Assembly: GCA_949067325.1 (NCBI GenBank)
Contig: CARTDZ010000023.1
Span: 1 to 18,957 of the forward strand
Direction of reading: 5' to 3'
DNA: 18,957 nucleotides
From: an uncultured Eubacteriales bacterium
Lineage (GTDB): Bacteria > Bacillota > Clostridia > Christensenellales > UBA1242
The notes below the pieces were generated by a model. That model saw only the letters and a program-made list of their open reading frames with translations. It was not told the origin of the DNA and searched no databases. How positions within the stretch are numbered: the stretch's first letter is position 1; each line of letters begins with the position of its first letter. Position numbers and translations under genes: made by a program. Shown here in pieces: positions 7,463 through 13,666 of this stretch.

Positions 7463-7883
7463 ATGTCAAAGGGTGACCCACAATTTGTTGAAAAGCATTT
7501 TCAATATGTTCTATATTCTGCTCATGCAAGCCATAATGGCTGCTTATCGCAAGTTCGACATAATAATCTTTGTCAAAGTTGTTCTCTTTTGCAAGTTGGC
7601 AATAAGCTTTGATCAAATCAAAAATGTTTTCTTGACTTAACCCCTTTGTATTAAGTGCAAAAAGAGTAATATGTTTATCATTTTTTGTTTGACACATAAT
7701 GTCAGTTATGCATTCAAGTTGTTCTTTTGTAAAATGATAATGTGCTGCATTTGACCAGTAAAATGCAAAAAGATAAAAATCAATAGCAAAACAACTTAAA
7801 TCTTCCTTTTTCTTTTGCAAGGTTGCAAGCTCATCTTTAAAATCTTTTATTGAATTGATTATAAATTGTTCTTCTTTATTCAT
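7434..7883 (-). CDS. Hypothetical 149-residue protein
   Basis: I do not recognise a family. The protein lacks a signal peptide and membrane helices and looks mostly alpha-helical. It has a charged N-terminus with a possible short coiled coil (about 10-28), an aromatic stretch FAIDFYLFAFYWSNAAHYHF (32-51), and a C-terminal half rich in Glu, Asn and His. The last eight residues (CNSNNIQL) and the stop are encoded by the 16-bp minisatellite, so the native C-terminus may have been replaced or extended by repeat growth. AAGAGG lies upstream of the ATG, and a promoter-like element lies further up. It is downstream of, and co-oriented with, the LysM microprotein gene, with a 71-base gap. Codon usage and the ribosome site support a real gene; the function is unknown. 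Confidence 0.7.
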   Translation of the reverse strand: MNKEEQFIINSIKDFKDELATLQKKKEDLSCFAIDFYLFAFYWSNAAHYHFTKEQLECITDIMCQTKNDKHITLFALNTKGLSQENIFDLIKAYCQLAKENNFDKDYYVELAISSHYGLHEQNIEHIENAFQQIVGHPLTSCNSNNIQL

Positions 7884-7901
7884 ACAAATACCTCTTAAAA
7901 A

Positions 7902-7929
7902 ATGATATCATAAAAGTTAAAAAAGTCAA
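7902..7929 (-). promoter_or_regulatory. Putative promoter of the 149-residue protein
   Basis: On the minus strand, TTGACT (7929-7924) and TATCAT (7907-7902) are 16 bp apart. The -10 overlaps the palindrome TGATATCA. The fit is good rather than perfect. Confidence 0.5.
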
Positions 7930-7954
7930 GTGCTTTATTAATTTTTGCAAAACT

Positions 7955-8107
7955 TCAAATATACAAAATCATGCCTTTTGATATCATTTTTGGCGTAATA
8001 TTATTTGCAAGCAAGATATAAGTTGGATTTACACCAAAATTTTGCGCAATAGAAGAAAGGGTGTCGCCTTCTTCTACAAAATAAATTCTATTTCTTTCAA
8101 GTTTCAT
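7955..8107 (-). CDS. Stand-alone single-LysM microprotein (50 residues)
   Basis: A small open reading frame encodes a protein that is almost entirely one LysM domain. Residues 9-50 carry YFVEEGDTLSSIA, then NFGVNPTYILLANNI and a final GMILYI, matching the LysM pattern Y-x-V-x-x-GD-T-L-x-x-I-A, N-x-I and G-x-x-L-x-I. LysM domains bind N-acetylglucosamine in peptidoglycan or chitin. There is no signal peptide, membrane helix or partner domain, so it is either cytosolic, released by another route, or (by analogy with small LysM proteins of spore formers) acts in an enclosed compartment; that last idea is speculation. GGAGG sits 5 bases before the ATG. The gene is divergent from the flippase gene across a 72-bp gap and may be transcribed on into the 149-residue gene. 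Confidence 0.85.
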   Translation of the reverse strand: MKLERNRIYFVEEGDTLSSIAQNFGVNPTYILLANNITPKMISKGMILYI

Positions 8108-8139
8108 AAAAACCTCCAATTCACTTTTATTGTATTATT

Positions 8140-8166
8140 TTGACACTTTAATAATACATATATAAA
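8140..8166 (+). promoter_or_regulatory. Putative promoter of the flippase gene
   Basis: TTGACA (8140-8145) is followed 15 bp later by TATAAA (8161-8166), a shorter spacing than optimal. It lies just before the AAGGAG ribosome site, in the short divergent region shared with the LysM gene. Confidence 0.4.
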
Positions 8167-8179
8167 CGAAGGAGATTTT

Positions 8180-9724
8180 ATGAAATCACTTTTTAAAACG
8201 GTAGCACTTATCACTTTTTTCTCAATTCTTACACGAATTGCAGGCTTTTTCTTTAGGATATATCTTTCACGTGTCATTGGCGCGGAAGCACTTGGTATGT
8301 ATCAGGTTGCCTCCTCAATCTTTATGGTGCTTTTGACTGTTGTCTCAAGTGGAATTCCACTTATCATTTCACGTATGGGCGCAGCGTTTAGAGCAAAGAA
8401 GGAATTTAAAAAAGAAGCCGCACTTACTGCCACAGCGCTTGTTTTTGCACTTGTTATTTCAGTAATACTTTGCCTTGTAGTATTTCTTTTTAGAAGCCTT
8501 TTCTCAAAACTTTTCACTGACGAACGTTGTATGCAAATCCTCATAATACTTCTTCCTTCACTTGTCTTTTCAGCAGTGTATTCAGTTTTTCGCGGGGCTT
8601 TGTGGGGGCAGGGTAATTATTTTGCACTTTGTATAAGCGAACTTTTTGAACAAGTCGTTCGTATCTTTGTCTGCGTGCTTATGGTAGGCAGCACAATGAG
8701 CGTGCTTGAAAATGCTTTGTCAGTAGGTTGGTCAATGTCAATAGCTTGCATTGCTTCAATGATTTTTGTAATTCTTCTTTTCTTCATTTATGGCGGCAAA
8801 CTTAAAAAACCTTCAGGCAAAATCTTCAAGCCACTTTTCAAACAATCAACGCCAATCACAAGCATACGTATTGCAGGCTCTTTTATTCAACCACTCGTCG
8901 CACTCATTATTCCAGCTCGCATGATGGCTATAGGTTATACAAGCTCGCAAGCACTTTCACTTTATGGCGTAGCAGTAGGCATGACACTGCCACTTCTCTT
9001 TGTGCCAACTACAATAATTGGCTCACTATCCACGGCTCTTATTCCAGATGTGTCAACTGCCGTCGCACAAGGCAATCAAAAGCACGTCGAAAATCGCGTT
9101 CGCACCTCAATCGTCTTTGCACTCTTTGTCTCAGCACTCTTTGTGCCTGTGTATATGGGAGTGGGCGAAATTGCAGGCCTATTTCTTTACAACAACGCTC
9201 TTTCAGGCTCGCTTCTAGCAAACGCAGCTTGGATAATGGTGCCAATGGGCATAACAAACATCACATCAGCACTTCTCAACTCACTTGGCATGGAAGTCAA
9301 ATCATTCATCAATTATTTTATAGGCTCAATCTTTCTCTTTATCGCACTTTGGCTGCTTCCTCCGCTTGTAGGCATAAATAGCCTTGTCTGGGGAATGGGC
9401 ATAAGCTTTCTTGTCACAGCAGTCCTTAATACAATCATGCTAAAAAAGAAAACAAAACTCATGCTCGGTCTACTAAAACCAATCACACTCCTCACAATTC
9501 TCATCGTGCCTTGTGCCGCTCTCACAGCTTTTATAACCAGTCTCGCTTCAATAGTCTTTCCTCAATTTATCACTCTTTGCATAGGTGGTGCGACTGGCGT
9601 GACAACTTTCACTCTTCTTTGCGGAGTTTTCAACCTTATAGATATCAAATCATTTATGATAACAACTTCCAAACGCCTCAATCTCGACAAGATAGCCCTA
9701 AAACTAAAAAAGAAAAAAACATAA
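8180..9724 (+). CDS. SpoVB/MurJ-like MOP-superfamily flippase
   Basis: A 514-residue protein that is almost all membrane helix (about 14 segments). It belongs to the polysaccharide-export branch of the MOP superfamily, whose members flip lipid-linked precursors (peptidoglycan lipid II or polysaccharide units) across the cytoplasmic membrane. The N-terminus is characteristic: SILTRIAGFFFRIYLSRVIG (15-34), then GAEALGMYQVASS and the SGIPLIISRMGA loop. FRGALWGQGN and the QPLVALIIPARMMAIGY helix are also typical of SpoVB-like proteins. SpoVB is tied to spore cortex assembly in Bacillus, but relatives occur in non-spore-formers, so this alone does not prove sporulation. A yabM-type homologue near mfd in Bacillus supports the assignment. 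AAGGAG precedes the ATG. No strong terminator follows, so read-through into the YetF-like gene is possible. Confidence 0.88.
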   Translation: MKSLFKTVALITFFSILTRIAGFFFRIYLSRVIGAEALGMYQVASSIFMVLLTVVSSGIPLIISRMGAAFRAKKEFKKEAALTATALVFALVISVILCLVVFLFRSLFSKLFTDERCMQILIILLPSLVFSAVYSVFRGALWGQGNYFALCISELFEQVVRIFVCVLMVGSTMSVLENALSVGWSMSIACIASMIFVILLFFIYGGKLKKPSGKIFKPLFKQSTPITSIRIAGSFIQPLVALIIPARMMAIGYTSSQALSLYGVAVGMTLPLLFVPTTIIGSLSTALIPDVSTAVAQGNQKHVENRVRTSIVFALFVSALFVPVYMGVGEIAGLFLYNNALSGSLLANAAWIMVPMGITNITSALLNSLGMEVKSFINYFIGSIFLFIALWLLPPLVGINSLVWGMGISFLVTAVLNTIMLKKKTKLMLGLLKPITLLTILIVPCAALTAFITSLASIVFPQFITLCIGGATGVTTFTLLCGVFNLIDIKSFMITTSKRLNLDKIALKLKKKKT

Positions 9725-9757
9725 ATATTTTTTTGGCCTTTTGTCAATAATAAGGCT

Positions 9758-10468
9758 ATGCTTACAATAATAATTCGTTCAATAATCATCTATCTCATTG
9801 TGCTTTTGGTGTTTAGGCTTATGGGCAAACGCCAGCTTGGCCAAATGCAACCTTTTGAACTCGTCCTTACACTTATCATCGCTGACCTTGCCACAATACC
9901 AATGGCGGAAGTTTCAGTGCCAGTTCTTCATGGCATAATTCCGCTTTTGACTTTAGTCGTTCTTCACTTTCTCCTCACCTTGCTTACCAAAGCAAGCACG
10001 TGGTTTTCAAAAGTGGTCAGCGGCAAGCCAGTGATTATCATAAATCCAAAAGGTATAGACTACAAAGCCATGAAAAACCTCAACCTCTCAACTGATGACC
10101 TTTTTGGTGCCTTGCGAGAATGCGGATATTTTTCAATTGATCAAGTTCAATACGCTATTATGGAAACAAACGGCAAGGTTAGCATCATGCCAAAAGCTCA
10201 AAATGCCCCAGCCACAAATGCAGACCTTAAAATTAAAACGACAGAAAGCTTCTTGCCAATAACACTCATCAGCGAAGGCAAACTTATGAACGAAAACATA
10301 ACTCTCGCAGGCCTTGACGAAAAATCAGTGCAAAAAATCGTTGAAAAAGAAGGCGGCGGAAAAATAAAAGAAATTCTCCTTCTCACTGTTGACAAAACAG
10401 GCCAAAGCTATATCCAAACTATGAAAGGAGAAGGAAAAAGCTTTCAAACAAAAGAGGTGGGGGCATGA
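9758..10468 (+). CDS. DUF421 / YetF-like membrane protein
   Basis: A 236-residue protein with three N-terminal membrane helices (about 2-22, 33-50 and 57-77) and a cytosolic C-terminal domain. The family signature is clear: MGKRQLGQMQPFELVLTLII (22-41), then ADLATIPM. The soluble part holds GKPVIIINPKG, LFGALRECGYFSIDQVQYAI and a METNGKVSIMP strand, as in YetF/YrbG-type proteins. The biochemical role of the family is unknown; some members are associated with sporulation or germination in Bacillus. The downstream DUF4363 partner starts inside its stop codon (ATGA overlap), so the two are translationally coupled, a pairing common in Clostridia. There is no usable Shine-Dalgarno site: AAGG is only two bases from the ATG, and a small hairpin (GGCCTT 9735-9740 with AAGGCT 9752-9757) abuts the start. 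Confidence 0.88.
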   Translation: MLTIIIRSIIIYLIVLLVFRLMGKRQLGQMQPFELVLTLIIADLATIPMAEVSVPVLHGIIPLLTLVVLHFLLTLLTKASTWFSKVVSGKPVIIINPKGIDYKAMKNLNLSTDDLFGALRECGYFSIDQVQYAIMETNGKVSIMPKAQNAPATNADLKIKTTESFLPITLISEGKLMNENITLAGLDEKSVQKIVEKEGGGKIKEILLLTVDKTGQSYIQTMKGEGKSFQTKEVGA

Positions 10469-10860
10469 AAATACTGCACTATATAAATTTTGCCCTTATC
10501 ATAGCCTTTCTTATAGCCATCTGCGTCGCAGAAGAAGTGATAGTTTCATCTTCACTTCGTCAAACTCAGCAAGACTGTCTTTTTATCGAAGCGGCTATTG
10601 AAAGACTAGATAATGTAAAAAATACAGAAATAGCACTCATGGTCGACAATCTTGAATATGATTGGAAAAACAATGAAAGCAATATGTGCTATCTCGTCAA
10701 CCACAAAAGCGTGCAAGAAATAGGGCAGGAGATAGCCAAACTCAAACTCTACATCGCAAGCGATGACGTTGACAATTTTAGAGTAAGTATTGAAGTTATC
10801 AAGTTCTATTGCCACAGCTATCTACATTTTATGGGCGCAAATTTTCACAACGTTTTATAA
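10465..10860 (+). CDS. DUF4363-like membrane-anchored protein
   Basis: A 131-residue protein with one N-terminal membrane helix (about 5-23). The rest is predicted to be helical and, by topology, extracytoplasmic. It matches DUF4363 proteins in size, single anchor, the CLFIEAAIERLDN helix and, above all, its place immediately after a YetF/DUF421 gene, with which such proteins usually pair. No reaction is known. The start ATG overlaps the stop of the preceding gene (ATGA), with a purine-rich GAGGTGGGGG stretch directly upstream as ribosome site. That start leaves the anchor intact. A bidirectional terminator follows about 70 bases later. Family membership rests on context and general pattern, so it is less certain than that of its partner. 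Confidence 0.75.
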   Translation: MKILHYINFALIIAFLIAICVAEEVIVSSSLRQTQQDCLFIEAAIERLDNVKNTEIALMVDNLEYDWKNNESNMCYLVNHKSVQEIGQEIAKLKLYIASDDVDNFRVSIEVIKFYCHSYLHFMGANFHNVL

Positions 10861-10929
10861 TGAAAGTGCCTTAAGAGCAAACGCAAAATTTTTTCTCAAA
10901 ATCTCTTCAAAACACAACATATAAAAAAA

Positions 10930-10960
10930 CATGGCTCTTTTTAGCCATGCTTTTATTTTT
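10930..10960. terminator. Bidirectional terminator between convergent genes
   Basis: CATGGCT (10930-10936) pairs perfectly with AGCCATG (10943-10949) around a 6-base loop. T-rich DNA follows on the plus strand and an A run (10923-10929) precedes it, giving a T tract on the minus strand too. Confidence 0.85.
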
Positions 10961-10991
10961 CTTTGCAAAATTCAATTTTTACTACTTTCGC

Positions 10992-12113
10992 TTACCAAAC
11001 TTTTTCTTTCTTTTTTGCAACAACAATGATGACAATCACTATGATGATAAGCAGCACAGCTCCGCCAACAATCCACCAAATTATGTCCATGCTGCTTATA
11101 CGATTGCCAGTTTCAACAGACAAAACATTGCTTCTTATGCTTTCAGTAGCGCCAACAGGTGTAAGTTCGCAATAGATCTCCCACTTGCCTGCCAAATTGT
11201 TGCTTTCAAAAATAAAAGTTGTGCCAGTTCTTGTATAACTCTCATTCCAAATAGCGTTGTTATAGCCTTCGCCCATATCGCTTGGCGTCAAAACAAACTT
11301 CTTGCCGTCAATGGTTTCGCCACGCACATACCACTTGAGAGTGTCGACATCAATGTATTCGATGTTCTCATTTGTAATCTTGCATTCATAGGCGTTTATA
11401 AGCCCAGTTTGTGAAGAAATGATCTTTGCTTGAATGCTTGGCTCGCCATCAAAAACAGAAGGGTCAAGGCCAAAATGAGAAGATGAATTTGAAACATTTA
11501 TAGTAGTTTCATCTTGTGCATAAAACTCAATTGAAAATCTATAAATGCCCCAGCCAAAACATTGGTTTTTGTTGACCTGCTGTGAACCATCTTCTGCAGC
11601 GTCAGAAGCAAAAGTTTTGAGCTTGTCAGTAATGTTTTCTTTAAGCGTTGCAATGTTAAGCAAAATATTTTGAAGAGATGAGATTTCACTTATCTCTTGC
11701 TTATCAGTATATAAGTTTACATACTTGTATTGAGTATGGTCAGTAAAGTGTGTCAGTCTGCTGGTATATTCATTTACATATTCAACTTTGATGTTGTACA
11801 TAAAATTGCCATTCTCATTTTTGCTAAGCTTGCCGTCAGCTGCTTTAACAATTGCTTCACTATTAAACGCAATCTCAAAAACCTTTGCGTCTTGCCAATT
11901 GTATTTATAAAGACTGCCTTCTGAAAAACTTGTCACAGGCGTGCCACGAAGAGCGTTGTTATTGGCATCTAAAATACGCACTTCAATAGGTTGATTTGTC
12001 ACAAATTCATTTGCCGCAGAAGAAGATATTGGCAAAGCGACAAAAAGAGAAAGGCAAATCGCTATAAGCCCCAAAAAAACAAAAAGTAGATTTGAAAGTT
12101 TCAAAGTTTTCAT
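10992..12113 (-). CDS. Secreted surface protein with C-terminal membrane anchor
   Basis: I recognise no named family. The 373-residue protein has a Sec-type signal peptide (1-34: basic MKTLK, a long hydrophobic core, cleavage probably near SSSAANE), an ectodomain of about 310 residues, one C-terminal membrane helix (about 345-366) and the basic tail KKKEKVW. It would be a surface protein held by its C-terminus, with no LPxTG sortase signal. The distal ectodomain (about 230-340) has an Ig-like rhythm: LKWYVRGE, then GTTFIFE and GKWEIYCEL, followed by SNVLSVETG. The proximal part holds an N/Q/T-rich beta region. The start is ATG at 12113, six bases after AAGGAG; an in-frame ATG two codons upstream is too close to that site. 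It is divergent from the GlmU-like gene and convergent with the DUF4363 gene. Confidence 0.78.
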   Translation of the reverse strand: MKTLKLSNLLFVFLGLIAICLSLFVALPISSSAANEFVTNQPIEVRILDANNNALRGTPVTSFSEGSLYKYNWQDAKVFEIAFNSEAIVKAADGKLSKNENGNFMYNIKVEYVNEYTSRLTHFTDHTQYKYVNLYTDKQEISEISSLQNILLNIATLKENITDKLKTFASDAAEDGSQQVNKNQCFGWGIYRFSIEFYAQDETTINVSNSSSHFGLDPSVFDGEPSIQAKIISSQTGLINAYECKITNENIEYIDVDTLKWYVRGETIDGKKFVLTPSDMGEGYNNAIWNESYTRTGTTFIFESNNLAGKWEIYCELTPVGATESIRSNVLSVETGNRISSMDIIWWIVGGAVLLIIIVIVIIVVAKKKEKVW

Positions 12114-12221
12114 CGTCATCTCCTTTATACCATGATATTTTAACACAAAACTCGACAAAAACCAAAGAATTCGACATAAAAAACAAATTTATATCTATTT
12201 TTGTTTGCCCTTAAATTATTG

Positions 12222-12250
12222 TTGACAAAAAAAAGATAAAAATATATAAT
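12222..12250 (+). promoter_or_regulatory. Consensus promoter directly abutting a start codon (leaderless)
   Basis: TTGACA (12222-12227), a 17-bp spacer and TATAAT (12245-12250) form a perfect consensus. The ATG of the next gene begins at 12257, the seventh base after the -10, which is where transcription should start. No ribosome site can fit between them. Confidence 0.85.
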
Positions 12251-12256
12251 TTTTAT

Positions 12257-13123
12257 ATGGAAAATCAAACTATAGACGTCATGATTGCAAAAAATCAAAT
12301 AGCAATCGACTTTGACGCAATTGAAAAATTTGAAGAAGAGGAAGAAAGTTCAATCTTGCCAAAAGGCCTCGTCAACGCACAAAACCTCGATTGGATAAAA
12401 GAAGAGGTGCTTTTTGTGGGCATAAAAACCACAAGAAAGCAGGGGCAGCCAAACATTTCAGAAATCAAAATCTGCGGAAAAACTTGCCTTGAATGGCTGA
12501 TGCTCGCAGGTTCTGGTTGTGAAAATATTATCATAAATGACCCGCAAGAAGACCTTATCTCCGCGCTCAAACAAATCAAAACTGACAAAAAATTTATCGC
12601 GGTCTTCTATGATGAGACGCCACTTGTCGATGTTGGCCTCTTTCAAAAAATAATGTGCCACTTCACAAAAACAGGCCTAAACGCTCTCAGCCTTCCTCGC
12701 GGTTATGTATTTCGTCGCGACTTTCTATTTTGCATTGAAACTTTTGCTTCGCCTTGCCTAAATCAGTTTGACGAAAGGGCGTTTACGCTCGCAACGTCAA
12801 GCGTGGCAATAAACGAAATTGCAAACGTTCTCTACAAAAAAATCAAAAACTTTCATCTTAAAAATGGTGTAATTCTCATGGGCAGCGAAACAATTTTTAT
12901 CGACGGCGATGTGGAAATTGAAAGCGGCACTATCATCTATCCAAACAATATCATAAAAGGCCAAACGGTTATTGGCAAAAATGTAATACTAGAAAGCGGA
13001 AATATTATTGAAGACAGTATTATTTCAGATGAATGTTATATAAGTGATGCTTTTATTCAAAAAAGCAAGATTGGCTCAAGGCTTGATGTGACAGGGGAAC
13101 ATATTGTCAATCAAAGTCTTTAA
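12257..13123 (+). CDS. Degenerate, truncated GlmU-like protein
   Basis: A 288-residue relative of GlmU, the bifunctional GlcN-1-P acetyltransferase/GlcNAc-1-P uridyltransferase (normally about 450-460 residues). The C-terminal part clearly follows GlmU: GVILMGSETIFIDGDVEI (204-221), PNNIIKGQTVIGKNVIL (229-245) and SKIGSR (270-275) match the start of its left-handed beta-helix. The protein stops just where the acetyltransferase active-site coils should begin. The N-terminal part keeps a trace of the nucleotidyltransferase fold (YDETPL at 118-123, where GlmU has YGDTPL), but the Gly-rich LxxGxGTRM nucleotide loop is absent. Neither classical activity looks possible, so a regulatory, structural or new role is more likely. 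It heads pth and mfd, as glmU heads that region in Bacillus. The mRNA appears leaderless. Confidence 0.75.
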   Translation: MENQTIDVMIAKNQIAIDFDAIEKFEEEEESSILPKGLVNAQNLDWIKEEVLFVGIKTTRKQGQPNISEIKICGKTCLEWLMLAGSGCENIIINDPQEDLISALKQIKTDKKFIAVFYDETPLVDVGLFQKIMCHFTKTGLNALSLPRGYVFRRDFLFCIETFASPCLNQFDERAFTLATSSVAINEIANVLYKKIKNFHLKNGVILMGSETIFIDGDVEIESGTIIYPNNIIKGQTVIGKNVILESGNIIEDSIISDECYISDAFIQKSKIGSRLDVTGEHIVNQSL

Positions 13124-13162
13124 ATATCAATTATGATAGCAAAAAAATGAAAAAGAGGAATT

Positions 13163-13666
13163 ATGATTTTAATTGTTGGACTTGGCAACATAGGCAAACA
13201 ATATGAAAAAACCTATCACAACATTGGCTTTATGGTGGCAGACAAACTGGCACAAATTCTTGGCCTCAAGTTTGGCAAAGAAAAAGACAAGGCGCTTTCT
13301 TGTGAAGGCTTTTATAATGGCCAAAAATTGACAATAATAAAACCAACAACATATATGAACCTTAGCGGCCAAGCAGTTTCCCTTTATAAGAAAAAAAACA
13401 AAGAAGCTCGCATAATCGTCGCTGTCGACGATATAGACCTTCCTGCTGGCAAAATTCGCTATCGCGAAAAGGGTAGCGGTGGCACTCACAATGGTCTTCG
13501 CTCAATTGTTTCATATGTGGGCGAGGATTTTGAACGCGTTAAAATAGGCATTGGTCGCGATGAAAAAATTGACCTTGCTGACTATGTTCTTTCAAAAATA
13601 AAAGACACAAAACTTATTGAAGAAGCAGTCGAAAGTGCTGCCAAAATGATATTGGAGAAGATTTGA
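13163..13666 (+). CDS. pth: Peptidyl-tRNA hydrolase
   Basis: Releases tRNA from prematurely dropped peptidyl-tRNA by cleaving the ester bond, and is normally essential. At 167 residues it is somewhat shorter than the usual 185-195, mainly at the C-terminus. Catalytic and binding positions are present: VGLGNIGKQYEKTYHN with catalytic H19, KPTTYMNLSG with N66, VDDIDLPAG with D89, and GSGGTHNGLRS with N110. Two changes are visible against the usual signatures: Tyr instead of Arg before the catalytic His, and Thr before the second His-Asn pair. The ATG follows GAGGA by a short spacing. It lies 39 bases after the GlmU-like gene and its stop overlaps the TTG start of mfd (TTGA), so it should be co-transcribed and translationally coupled. 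It corresponds to spoVC in Bacillus. Confidence 0.96.
   Translation: MILIVGLGNIGKQYEKTYHNIGFMVADKLAQILGLKFGKEKDKALSCEGFYNGQKLTIIKPTTYMNLSGQAVSLYKKKNKEARIIVAVDDIDLPAGKIRYREKGSGGTHNGLRSIVSYVGEDFERVKIGIGRDEKIDLADYVLSKIKDTKLIEEAVESAAKMILEKI

Noticed and set aside
12114..12158. N-terminal extension of 15 codons for the secreted surface protein
   Set aside because: It crosses the AAGGAG ribosome site and would displace the signal peptide from the N-terminus.
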